A stretch of 64,000 nt of DNA from Lucifuga dentata (Eukaryota; Chordata; Actinopteri; Ophidiiformes; Bythitidae), in NCBI GenBank assembly GCA_014773175.1, contig VXCM01000133.1, forward strand, positions 1 to 64,000, written 5' to 3'. The notes beneath the pieces are model-generated. The model saw nothing but the letters and a program-made list of their open reading frames with translations. It was not told the origin of the DNA and made no database searches. Shown one piece after another: positions 12,774-25,100 of this stretch. Position numbers and translations under genes: made by a program. Within the stretch, counting starts at the first letter, position 1, and each line of letters starts with the position of its first letter.

Positions 12774-13599
12774 TGCAGGCCAGCTGCCACTCTGGCTTCA
12801 CCCGGTACGGACAACTAAAGCTCCCCGAGAATTAAATAATTTCTCCTCTGACCTGTTTTAGTTGACAAGTGTTCCGCCACTATTCGGTATTTGTCTTTAC
12901 AGTGGACTGCATAGATTACCGTGGAGTCCTCGGCCTGCTCTTACCGGAAACACAACAGTGGCTCCTCCTACGCGCTGCCGCGGGCGTCCTTGGCTCACAA
13001 AACAACCGATTACGTTTTTTAACGACAAATTAATCTCCTCCGGACTCAGTGTGTGTGGGATAGGATCTGTAGACCCCCGTCAGACCAGAATATATAACTT
13101 TTTTTGCATGAAACAGTTACTTTACTACTCCTGCATGAGTTAGGGAGAGGAATAAACGAGGGCGCGGGAAGGCATCTTGCTTCTGAAACGTCTGCGTTGT
13201 GGAGCGCGCACGTACACTAACGTAACAAGCTAGATACGTCCAGTCTGAAAGCCTCTGCGAAAAACCTCCCTATTATTGTACAGTTCTCAGAAATAACCCA
13301 AATATTTATTTATTTATTTAGATCATGATTCCTCAGATAGAACTTAAATTCTGATTTACGGTTGGAAGCAACAGGTGGCGATAATGAGCTTATAACGCCG
13401 TTTGTTAACCTCCGTTAAAAGAAGAAGAGACGCGCGCGCACGTACACCTACGTAATAGGCTGTTTACGTTCAGTATGATTAGCATCTGCTGCTGTGACCT
13501 GCTGCAGCTAGTTCGCGCTGTGTGTCATCTATTTACTGCTGGCTAAACATTGGAATAATATGAAATTACAAATATACATTCCATTCCGCGTATTGTGTC
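12774..13599. promoter_or_regulatory. Putative bidirectional promoter between ptpn1 and klhl12
   Basis: The ptpn1 start codon (minus strand) and the likely first untranslated exon of klhl12 (plus strand, ending about 13739) are less than 1 kb apart and point away from each other. The interval is richer in CG dinucleotides than its surroundings, has no clear TATA box, and carries a duplicated ACGT-rich block (13203-13258 and 13433-13489). This fits a shared housekeeping-type promoter. That it is bidirectional is inferred from layout. Confidence 0.55.
13203..13489. repeat. Pair of ~57-bp imperfect direct repeats with ACGT cores
   Basis: 13203-13258 and 13433-13489 share GCGCGCACGTACAC, then ACGTAA, then a TACGT-CAGT-TGA core and a CTCTGC/ATCTGC end, in the same order and spacing. 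Both copies lie in the ptpn1/klhl12 divergent promoter. ACGT cores are typical of bZIP/bHLH sites; any factor assignment would be speculation. Confidence 0.6.
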
Positions 13600-14584
13600 T
13601 GTAGCGGAGGCCATCATGAACTAGCTGTAGTTCGCAGACACAGTGACTGACAGCAATTGGGAAAAGAGACTGGTTTGTTGCTACAAAACGTTAGCTAGCA
13701 AGGCAACTTAGCTACGCTTTGAAGCAGCTTTACTGACAGGTACATGTAAATTCTTGACATGTATTTTGTCTGTGTGTGGGTCTGTTTGTTGTTGTCTGTA
13801 GTCAGCAGCTCACTTTCTGAAACAATATTTTCTTAGTGGTTAATTAGTGTTAACGTAGCACACAGTTACCGTTGAGTGCTAGCTAATGTGCAGCAATAGT
13901 TACTGCCTCCCAGTGGTGGAAAAAGTATTGAAATCATTTAACGGTAAGTAAAATTAGCAGTACTACATTGCAAAAATACTGGATTAAAAGTAAAATTTCT
14001 GCATTCAGAATTTCATTGAAGTAAAAGTAACAACATCAGCAGTAGGAAAGTAAAGGTACTAATTCTAGATAATACCTGGAAATTATTTTTTAAATATTAT
14101 AAATGGTCTAAATATGCAAAATATTGTGGTGTAGCTAAAGTACCATCAGATATATGTCTTAAATTTAACAGTGCAGTAATTTCCTCTGAAATATAGCAAG
14201 TAGGAATAGAAGTGTAAATTAAAAATGGAAAAACTTCTTTAAGTTCCAGTACCTCTTAGAGTTTCCTCTAAACACAACTAGCTGTATGTATGTGTATCAA
14301 ACATGTAACATTCAGTCTACTCCTTTTTTCCCCCCTATATGCAAAACAAATCTGTTGGAATATTACATATGTTACACACACATGAACACATCCCACAATG
14401 ACACACTCAACAGATTAACACTGCTGAGCAAGATTAAGATAGGGATATCAAGGCTCAATCTTGCCCCCTCCTGTCAATGTGTTGCATGATGTGTGGTCAC
14501 TGTGTAAAATGATGAGGACTGTACTGTAAATCTGTCTGTTTATTAGTTTCCTGGAGATCCTTGAGAAATTCTTCTCAAGGCAGC
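13600..14584 (+). other. klhl12 5' UTR exon and first intron (inferred)
   Basis: A likely untranslated first exon ends at 13739 with ACAG before GTACAT. The matching acceptor TTATTAG ends at 14546, giving 38 nt of leader before the ATG at 14585. The exon start, near 13600, is a guess. Nothing else is apparent in the intron. Confidence 0.5.
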
Positions 14585-17500
14585 ATGGCTCCCAAAGACA
14601 TCATGACCAATTCCCACGCCAAGTCTATCCTCAATGCAATGAATTCACTTCGCAAGAGCAACACACTCTGTGATATCACTCTGAGGGTGGAGAGCACAGA
14701 TTTTCCAGCTCACCGGATTGTCTTAGCTGCCTGCAGTGATTATTTTTGTGCCATGTTCACCAGTGAGGTAACTTTAAACCTAGTCATTGTTTTTATGTAC
14801 TCCATGCTTAACCAAAATTAAAAAAGTTTAGCTTTTGACAATACTAAATGTGTTATACGTGACTTGATAGAATTAGGAGCATAAAGGTTTCTGTTCTCAA
14901 GTAAATAAGATCTTCAATACCAACAATATGAGCTGTTTATTTTTCTCTCTGATTTGGCACTTTGATAGTTGCTTAGGCAGTGTTTCAATTTCTTAGTAAA
15001 GATGATAGATGAACCTCATGCTTGCAAGGCAGTGAAGGAAATTACTAAGGAATAATGCTTAATCCTTACAAACAATACTGTAATGCATTATTTTGTCATT
15101 ATACCTGATATGTGTCTGTGCTTGTGTCTCTACAGCTAGCAGAGAAGGGAAAATCTTTTGTCGACATTCAGGGGCTCACTGCATCAACTATGGAGATCCT
15201 GTTGGACTTTGTCTACACAGAGACAGTGCTAGTTACAGTGGAGAATGTACAAGAACTGCTCCCTGCAGCGTGCTTGCTGCAGCTCAAAGGTAGGCTTAAG
15301 ATTCCCTCCTTCACTTTGCTTTGAAAGGTGTGTGTGAAGCTACTAGTATTTCTGGGAGTGCCATTTGGCTTCGTATTTGGTGTAGTATTTCCAAATCTGA
15401 AGTTAATGAGTGCTTGGAGAATCGCATCGATCAGGATTTGACTAAACTTGAATGATACATGTGTTTATATACAAGTGTATCTTTTTTTGTTCTTTAGGGG
15501 TGAAAAGAGCATGTTGTGACTTTCTGGAGAGTCAGCTCGACCCCACCAACTGTTTAGGTATTCGTGACTTTGCTGAAACTCACAATTGCCTTGACCTGAT
15601 GCAGGCTGCCGAGCTCTTTTCCCAGAAACATTTCTCTGAGGTGGTGCAGCATGAGGAGTTCATGCTGCTCAGCCAGACAGAAGTTGAAAAACTTATAAAA
15701 TGTGATGAAATCCAGGTAAGAAAGCTGTGAATGTCTTGAGGCATAGCAGTTTTTTGGTGTTATTATCAAGTGTACTGTGGAGGCTGCTTGAACTGAGGCT
15801 GCTGAAAACTAGGAATAAGTGCCTCAAGCACATAACCAAATAAAGGAATTTAAAAGACCAGTGTGTAATCATAATGAAATCCCAGCTCTCCTGTAGACAC
15901 ATATATATCTGCACAGTCAAAGTTAGCTGCTTGAAAAAATAGCATGGCTTTAATGGTATATTGTGCTTCAAACACACAAGTAGCAAGACAAAAAACAAGT
16001 ACCAACATGCTGTAATTTTATTTTGAGGTGCTCCCTTTGTTGATTTGGCTGACAATGAAATTGCAGAGAAGCAAACCTGATTTAAGTTTGTGCTTAGGAA
16101 ATTCCTGGCCCCAACCACACGGCTTGCTTAGTGAAAACACAGTTATTATCACACAGTGATTTATAGATCATCAAACCACTCAAACGATTCCTCCTATCAT
16201 TTCTTTTGTTGTTAAAATAAAACCAAGCACACAAATAATAGTCATGCATAATTTGCCCCGAGTGAAACTATTCTCTTAGTGACATTTTTCACATATCATA
16301 GAAGGCTGAAGTGTTTCACTGCCGAGTTAACACCAACGTCAGTCATGTTTTGTTTTCTTTGCAACGATACTTTACAATTACCCAAATAATAATTGCAAAG
16401 TTATAAGTCATTATTAATTGTAATTTTAAGATATACAACTTGGATAGTTGAATTTTTTTTTTTTTCACCATTGAATTTTGTGATTAATGAGACATTTTGA
16501 ACTGAAGTTACCTTTCTGTTGTTTAATGTTTGGATTTAATGTCTTTTCTCTAGATTTAACTCTTATTATATGCTGTCTGCATGCAGGTGGATTCAGAGGA
16601 GCCTGTCTTTGAGGCGGTGCTAAATTGGGTCAAACACAACCGAAAAGAGAGAGAGTCCTATTTACCAGACATGCTTCAGTTTGTTCGAATGCCACTGCTG
16701 ACCCCCCGCTATATTACAGATGTCATTGATGCTGAGGTGTGCCAGGTGACACACACCAAAAAAAGGAATACATTTTAAAGTGTTTATCGCAGCCACCATC
16801 GCAATTAAACAAGTGTGTTGACATGTTTCAGCCGCTCATTCGGTGTAGCCTGCCGTGTCGAGACCTGGTGGATGAGGCCAAAAAATTCCACTTAAGACCA
16901 GAGCTGAGGAGTGAAATGCAGGGCCCACGCACACAAGCCAGATTAGGTATAAATCCAGTTTTTATTAGCAATTTAGCTGTAAGCACCTCGCCTATATGCC
17001 TCCATCGTAATCCGCAGTGTTAATTATGTTAAAACATAAAGCAATTTATTGGCCTTTTCAGGTGCCAAAGAAGTACTGCTGGTTATAGGAGGCTTTGGCA
17101 GTCAACAGTCACCAATAGATATAGTTGAGAAATATGATCCAAAAACCCAAGAATGGAGCTTCCTCCCTGTAAGTATTTAATGCATGTGATTTTTGTCTTA
17201 AAAAAAAAAAAAAAAAAANTAAAAAAAAAAAAAAAAAAGATCTTTGTGGCATCGACTTATCAGACATGTCTTTTACAGAATATTGCACGGAAAAGGCGTT
17301 ACGTGGCCACGGTGTCTCTCCATGATCGGGTTTATGTGATAGGAGGCTATGACGGTCGGTCGAGGCTCAGCTCTGTGGAATGTTTGGACTACACAGCAGA
17401 TGAGGACGGTGTCTGGTACACCGTTGCTACCATGAATGTACGTCGTGGCCTTGCTGGGGCCACGACACTCGGAGGTAAAGTATATTTTGTTCCAACTGAC

Positions 17501-19983
17501 TCCCCCTCCTCCAGTGTCGTCTGTGTACATGCTTGTCATCGCCCAGCTATTTATTCACAGGTGGATATTACCGTCTAAATATGTGGAAGAAGTACATAAA
17601 AACGATAAAGCTGAACATGTTTGCACCCTTTTTTTGTTCATTCTTATTTTGCTCTCAATAGACATGATCTACGTTGCTGGCGGCTTTGACGGCAGTCGGC
17701 GTCACACCAGCATGGAGCGATACGACCCAAACATTGACCAGTGGAGCATGCTGGGAGACATGCAGACAGCGAGAGAGGGAGCCGGACTGGTGGTGGCCAG
17801 TGGACTTATATACTGTCTAGGTACGTATAGATAATCCACATCAGTCTGTGTTTCCTTTGACACATTGGCTTATATTAAGAAGTTGTGAGAAATCGTCATT
17901 ATTTACACGCAGGTGGATACGATGGGCTGAACATATTGAATTCAGTGGAGCGGTATGATCCACACACAGGCCACTGGACGAGTGTTACACCCATGGCCAC
18001 CAAACGGTCGGGTAGGTTTTCGTACTAACATAACAGCCTGGAGATGCACGCTGTCAGGAAGTGCATGTGGTTTGGTGGTTTGCAGTTTATCTGAGAGAGC
18101 TTTACACTGTTTCAGGAGCTGGTGTAGCTTTACTCAATGACCACATCTATGTGGTGGGAGGCTTTGATGGCGTTTCACACCTGGACTCTGTGGAGGTCTA
18201 TAACATCAGAACAGACTATTGGACCACTGTAGCCAGCATGACAACTCCTCGATGTTATGTAGGCGCAACTGTTCTCAGAGGACGTCTGTATGCCATAGCA
18301 GGGTAAGAATTGTTAAAGGATCATACCAACTATTTTGCATGTTTGAGCCTGATATATTCAATTTTCATACACGTAACGTTACTGACAATCATTTCCCAAA
18401 GCATAATACTGGAATGGTGAATTAAAACAATTTTTCCTACCTTCCAGATGTTATAGGTTTCAGTTCATTTTGGTATGCTATTAAAGTCAACTAGTTGATA
18501 CTTGAAATGTTCTTGGGTTAGGTAATCCATCATCGTGAGCAAGACATATATTCAGGTTTTTGTCGAAGTTTCATAATGTTAGCATTTAAGTGCAATAAAA
18601 AGCACGGAGTGAATGTATGTCTCCACCGGGAATATGTCTCCACCCAAAAGAAGACCTGCGTTTATCTAAAAATTTAAACGACTGTGACTTCACAAGGCTG
18701 AGTAAATATTAGCAGATGAAACATTGATTTTTAAGGTGGGTTTATCACTTGAATATTTGATTTTGAAAGATTAAGAGATTTTGCAAAATATCAGGAAAGC
18801 TGAAATACAGTTTTATCCTTTGAGAAATGATTGTCAGTAAAGTAACGTATAAAAAATTTAATATATTGTCCTTAAACATGCAAAATGATGGTATGGTCCT
18901 TTAAAGGTCACTTAATCATCTGCTAAATATAAAATCAAGATAAAAATGTTTTTGCCTTACTAATGAGAGGAATAAGTTTGTTAGGCATAAATTTTTTTTT
19001 TCTACTCCACTTATTGTAACTGGAGTTGTGTACATTGCTGCTGACCATTTTCTAAAAGCATACATATGTTTTAAGATTTTTCAGAGTGTCTTCTATATTT
19101 TCAAGCAGCAATTGATTTGTGTACATTTTAGTGTGGTATTTATAAATCAGTCATTAAAGGACCAATTGTGTGCATCTGGGTGTTTAGTTTCATGAAAAAG
19201 ATGAATTGTTTTGGCACATCAAACAGCTGTGCATTAGTTGTGTAATAATTAAAAAGTGCCAAATTGACATTGCGTCACACAATCAGTACATGGTCTGATG
19301 CTGTTCTGCTTTGTTATGAAAAATAGTGAATTAGATTTTTTTTTTTCCAGTGAATAAGGGGAAAGAAATCCAGTACAATGACTTTGTGTGAACCCCACAC
19401 AAAACCATTGTACTGGATTTCTTTCCAACACAACACATTTACTGAAATTTAGTGCCGAAGCACTTAATTGATTAGTCAGTCAGCAGTGATTTATCAAGTA
19501 AAAATGCCACATACTTGCTGGTTCCAACTTCTCCAGCATGAGAATTGGCAGCTTTTTTCTGTTTCATATAATTGTAAACTGAATCCCATTGGATTTTATA
19601 AGTCTTTACAGACAAAATAAGTAGTCGACATCACCTTGGACTCTGGTAATTTTTAATGGACATTTCTCATTATTTTTTTGACATTTTATAGACTCAACAA
19701 TTAATTGATTATTCAAAAATAAGTGGTTAATCATGGACTGAAGGCAGATGTATACAGTCTCTGTTTGCTCTCAAATGGTAATATGAGCTAACGAAATATG
19801 TCTGTACCCTGTATTTTAAAATCTCTGTATCCCTCTCTGTCTGAATCTATTTCTAGATATGATGGGAACTCTCTCCTCAGCAGTATTGAATGTTATGACC
19901 CAGTTATCGACACCTGGGAGGTTGTCACCTCCATGGCCACACAGCGGTGTGATGCAGGAGTGTGTGTTCTACGAGAAAAATGA
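14585..19983 (+). CDS. klhl12: Kelch-like protein 12, CUL3 substrate adaptor
   Basis: KLHL12 recruits substrates such as SEC31 (COPII coat enlargement for collagen export) and Dishevelled to CUL3 ubiquitin ligase. Eleven coding exons: 14585-14767, 15136-15289, 15498-15715, 16587-16736, 16832-16946, 17062-17168, 17279-17474, 17662-17820, 17913-18011, 18116-18302 and 19857-19983; 1695 nt, 564 aa (human 568). It starts [20 protein letters not shown]; an upstream in-frame TTG is not the start. Exons 1-3 give the BTB domain ([27 protein letters not shown]) and the first part of BACK ([13 protein letters not shown]); exons 4-5 complete BACK. Exons 6-11 give six kelch blades with GGF/GGYDG signatures ([33 protein letters not shown] and so on), ending GVCVLREK. 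The donor of exon 4 (GTGTGC) is weak, but the phase is right. The last intron holds MITE copy 2 and a perfect hairpin. Confidence 0.97.
18313..18904 (+). mobile_element. TTAA-flanked inverted-repeat MITE, copy 2 (klhl12 intron)
   Basis: It starts TTAAAGGATCATACC and ends GGTATGGTCCTTTAA, with the family's ~90 bp terminal inverted repeats and the internal AAGAAGACCTGCGTTTAT block. It begins only 11 bp after the exon 10 donor of klhl12. Non-coding. Confidence 0.85.
19360..19426. repeat. Perfect 21-bp-arm hairpin in klhl12 last intron
   Basis: GGAAAGAAATCCAGTACAATG (19360-19380) is followed by its exact reverse complement at 19406-19426. The intervening 25 bases are themselves nearly self-complementary (CTTTGTGTG against CCACACAAAA), so the fold is an almost continuous ~31-bp stem with a tiny loop. 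Such perfection suggests a recent inverted duplication or small palindromic element; a microRNA precursor is possible, but the loop is unusually short. Confidence 0.7.
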
Positions 19984-21960
19984 TCTTTGCCAAGAACTTT
20001 AGGAGGCGGCAGGTAGGACAGGCAGCTAGACTTTGCAAAAAATGCCACTAAAACAGAGCCACGAGGATAAACGTTTGGTCGCCAGTATGCAAATAGTTAC
20101 TCAAAAAACTGGACTGCAGCAGTGTGAGCTGGACACTTAAACTCTCATCACTTGGAATGTGCAACAGAGATTCAGCTTCATTATGGCAGACTTCTTAAAA
20201 GAGGCCTCCAAGGAACCCATCAGCACATGCATGTCTCTGTTTGGTGATACTTGTTGCTGTCATCACCTGTGATATTTTTCCAGTTTGTCTTCAAAGTGCA
20301 ATATATTTCTACTTATCATTAAAAAAAACACTAACACTAAAAAAAAACACTAACTAAATGGAGCACATTTTGACTCCAGCTGCTGCTATATGCCTTATGA
20401 CTTTGGCCTACATCAGTGAACATCCATGTTGCCTCCCATTTGACTTTGATGATAGTTATATAAGCTTATTATCAAATAGGCTCATTTCACATACGCTAGA
20501 TCATCATTGGATCAGTAATCCAACCCCTTTTTTGTATTTGTTTCCATATACAGCGCTTTTGAATTCAGTTCACTTTTAAATGAATGGTTCAGTACTTGTT
20601 CTCAAAATTGAAAATATATTTACCGATGAATATGTTTTAGAAATTTACTGAAATGTTTCAGTTGACTATTATTTTTCCCTTCTATTTGACTGTTAAGACC
20701 TCAAAAGTAAAAAAAAAAAGACAAATTAATGGGCATGAGGTGCATGTNCCCACCCCCCCAGCTTAGACATGTACTGTACATGTAGGTCACCAAGTCCTAA
20801 CATCACTGTTGCCCGAGGAGTGAATAAACATAGAAAGAAATTATATATTTTATCTGTGATCCATCGTTTAAATCTGTAAACACCTGTTAAATAATGAAGA
20901 GAGACAAACCACTGTACACTAAGTTTCATAGTTTCACACACACACACACACTGATCATTTACATTCGCAGTTGCTTCACAATGCAAATGTAAAGAATAAG
21001 CTCCCTGTATAGGCTGGATTCACCTGTTTCCCCCTTGCTAAATGTATATTTTAAATGAGATGTAACAAAAGCGAGTTCTCATGTTCACCAGACTACTTCT
21101 TGTAAACTGTTTCACCATACAGAATGTTACTACGCTGTGTCAGTGAAGGATTCATTTGGTCCTGCAACTTAATGTTTTCTTAGAAGCAAGTTTACAAGTT
21201 CACCATTATGGCAAAACCACCAGCATGCTGTCGCCACGTTTCATTTCACCATGCCTACTCCCAATATGGTTCTTTATCAATGTCCTATATCTTCACGTCA
21301 CACAATTACCAAAGTAATACTGCTAAAAAAAAAAAAAAAATCACATAGGATGGTTAGACAATCTTATATCTCCATGTAAATGCAATTTACAGAGGGTTTT
21401 AATATGAATGAATGGAAGTAGGTCCTATAACCCATAGCACATCATCTTTATATGACACTCTTGATTTTTAATCCAACATTTGAATATATTTTGATTAAAC
21501 TGTTACTGTAGGACATTTTTCTGCCTTAGGGGTTCAGGGTGTGCGTATTGAAACAAAAAAGCAATCATTTGCAAGAGAAATCATGAAGTTCTGAAAGTGT
21601 ATTAGAAAATGTGGGTCAAGTAGCCTGTAGTGAGACATTAAACTGAGAAAATCAAACCTGAATGAAAACCAAAAGTTGACATATTTATCTGAAAAATGTA
21701 TCCAGAATGCTCTTGTTTTTTTTTTGTTTTTTTTTTTTTTTTNTTTTTTTTTTTTTTTTGTTTTGTTTTGTTTTTGTTTTTTGACACATGCAACTGCCAG
21801 TTACAGGATTAAGAACTTCAAAAAGCAGTAAACCAACATTTTGAGAACTAACCTAATGTGTGGAGAAAAGTATCTCTCTACCCAATCTACATCCATATTG
21901 TAATATGTTCCTGAATAAGCACAGACAGACTAACAGGCAGACAGACAGATCATAAGCACC
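19984..21960 (+). other. klhl12 3' UTR and intergenic stretch
   Basis: No coding signal. AATAAA at 20823-20828 is a candidate klhl12 polyadenylation signal, about 840 bp after the stop. A (CA)n run lies near 20937, and two Ns (20748, 21743) mark assembly joins, the second inside a T-rich tract. Confidence 0.5.
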
Positions 21961-21967
21961 TATAAAA
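21961..21967 (+). promoter_or_regulatory. TATA box of the alpha-tubulin gene
   Basis: TATAAAA occurs about 150 bp upstream of the ATG that is spliced to the tubulin body, so transcription would start near 21990 and give a leader of about 120 nt before the ATG. Position and sequence fit a tissue-specific TATA promoter. Confidence 0.6.
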
Positions 21968-22111
21968 GCTCAGCAGGCGGGACAGAGCAGCACTGTGTTG
22001 GCATGAAACACGTTACCCGTCCTGTGACACTTCAGAGGAATTAGCTGTTATTTTCTGGAATCTTACTCTGACTATCAGCTTTCCAACTCAACTTATATTA
22101 TCTGAAGCAAC

Positions 22112-25100
22112 ATGGTAAGAGACTAATCACGTTTGGCTGAAATTTATTGGAAAATATGGTAAATTTCAAGGTAGGCATATCCAGTATGTGATTGTTCAGA
22201 AAAAAGATGTATGTGTCTTGAATTTTTTTTTTTATCAAATCAAATTAAAGTCATCTCCATACACTTGCTTGATGATTTTTTTTTTTAAGTGATGTTATCC
22301 TATAAGCACACTATTTTACAGAGAATATGTTCAAAGTTATTCTCAATTGTATGAACCATAAACTAATGAAGATCTCAGCAGCAAGAAGCGCTCACAGCAA
22401 AGCTGAATCTTCTTGAATAAGTCTAACCTTTGTTGCACTTCACATAATTTTATCATTCTTGGTTATCTTCTGTCTGGTATCTTGCCTTTAATCTTTTTGC
22501 ATCTTACAAATGTCATTCAACAGAAAAAGAAATTATCTTGAGGAACATTCTTCCTCCAGGGAAGACAAAAGCTTAAATTCTCAACATGTTGGAACATGAC
22601 TGCCGGATGCACTTGGGAAATGTAACAGTGCTGGCTGTACTGTTCCTGATATTCTTTATGCTCTTAATGAACAACAGCAAACGTTTCTGCATTTCACAAT
22701 GAGCTTCATGTTCATCGTTTTTGGACTTATTTTGACTATCAAGTCTCTTGATACCCATTGCCTTTGTAAAAGCAGTGATCCTAAACCTGAGGGACTGTAA
22801 GCTAATCATTGTATTTAAAAAAAATCCACATCGATGTATATCAGCTTAGGCCTCATAACAGCAAGAGACTGATTAAGATTCAGAATCAAAAAATGTGGGA
22901 AGGGAGGGGTCGCAAATATGGCAAAAAGGTGCAATGTAAAATATACGCTGAGGTTTTATATCTATATCACATTAAACAGAACCAGCTAGTACTTGTTTAC
23001 ATCATTAAAATTATGAATGAAGGAATTTTTTATGTATTTTTTTCACTGCAGTATTACATATAGTATTTGAGAAAGGTTATCAAACTTCTATTGTAATTTA
23101 GAAATGTGATAATGAGTCTACAGATTAGGAAAGGGAACACATTTAAAACATGTTTTCATGTCAAAATCAGGGTTGTGCAATGAAAACTAATGAATCTGTT
23201 CCCATCACAGTTTCAGGGTCTTGTCACAGGAATGTATTTAAAGGACTATACTGGCCATTTTGCATGTTTGAGCCTAATATACTCAATTTTCATACACATA
23301 ATGTTACTGACAATCATTTCCCAAAACATACTACTGGAACGGTAAATTAAAAAAAAAAAAAAAATGTTCCTAACTTCCAGACCACCATTGGTTTCAGTTC
23401 ATTCTGGTATGCTATTAAAATCAACTTGTTGATACTTGAAACATTCTTGGGATAGGTAATCCATCATTGCGAACAAGATGTATATGCAGGTTTTTTCCAA
23501 AGTTACGTAATTTTAGCATTTAAGCACAATAAAAAGTGTGGAGTGAATGTATGTCTCCACCAGGGAATATAGTCCCAAAAGAAGACCTGCGTTTATGGAA
23601 AAATTAAAACAACCGTAACTTCATAAGGCTGCATGACTATTAGCAGGTGAAACATTGATTTTTAAGGTGGTTGTATTGCTTGAATATTTGATTTAGAAAG
23701 ATTAAAAGATTTTGCAAAATATCAGGAAAGCTGAAATACTGTTTTATCCTTTGGGAAATGGTTGTCAGTAACGTAACATATATGAAAATTGACTATATTA
23801 GTGTCAAAGATGCAAAATGGCCAGTATGGTCCTTTAACCTCAAGGTGATAATGTGACTGCAGGATAACATGAATATAACAGATTTTCCAGATTAGATTAT
23901 ATAGATAGATTCCAGATCAGATCTTCTGCTTCCGTTTGAAAGTTTGACTCCTTTAGATAGAAGGATTCTGATTCTTTAAAACCCAGCGCAGACTCAACAA
24001 AACTGGAATGTTTGATCTCCAACACTCCACATATCAAATTCTGTGCATACAATGTTGGCTGTACTGCCATGCTCCGCAGAAATCACACAGACAGAACTTT
24101 TTTTTTTTTTCAATGTGTTGTGTGTGTGCAACAGAGCCTCATCTTACAGAAGCTCCAGTTGATGTTAACCAAGCTCCACTATCCTGACCTAGCTGACTGG
24201 CATTCTGTATATCATATAACTGATTCATAACAGTGTCTGTATTTTTTTTTTTAATTAATGCATATTTATTTGTCTGTGCATTTTATTTTATTTTGTTTTA
24301 TACAAGGCAGCAGTATTGTTTTATCTTTACACCTTATTTATTCTACTGACTAAACTTTTATTTCTGCCCTTTTTTGTTTGCACTAAATACATTTTAAAAT
24401 ACAGTTCAAGCTTATATCATTTTGTTATCATAAATTAAATAATACAGCTTTAGCAACTTTTTAGGCAGTGAAATTCTTATCCCCAAACTCCTAGACAATG
24501 TGCAGTAAAGACAGAAGATCTTACAAAATATAAAAAACTATATATGCTACTGATGGTCATAGTGGTTCTTTATGTGTGTTTTGGGATCTGATTTTTGATT
24601 AGTGTGTAGAGTTTAGAAGTCTTACATTTAAGGGCAGATTTTGCTGAGTAGAGTTAAATTATGTTGGAGGCCCTTTTTCAGCATTTTGCCTATAGGCCCC
24701 ACAGGCCAGTACTGCTTTTTTTTTTTTTTGNTTTTTTTTTTTTTTGTTTTTTTTTTAAACTGTCTACTAGGTTTCTTTAATATCTTCTATTAATTAAAAA
24801 CAAATATATATGTTTGTTTTTTTTCTGTTCAGAGAGAGTGCATCTCTATCCATGTGGGCCAGGCAGGTGTGCAGACGGGAAACGCCTGCTGGGAGCTCTT
24901 CTGCCTCGAGCACGGAGTTGGCCCTGATGGTGTGTTCCTGGATGGTTCTGTTGAAGTGAACTCTCGTGAGGATCCGTTCAACACTTTTTTTAATACAGGA
25001 AGCTTTCGACGTCATGTTCCAAGAGCTATTTATGTAGATCTAGAGCCCACAGTGGTCGGTGAGTAACCCTTTACACTAATATAAGTGATGTTACATTTTT

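Noticed and set aside
19153..19200. TTAAAGGACC at 19154 as a sixth MITE copy
   Set aside because: Only the first ~10 bases match the family end; no inverted partner end and no internal block were found nearby.
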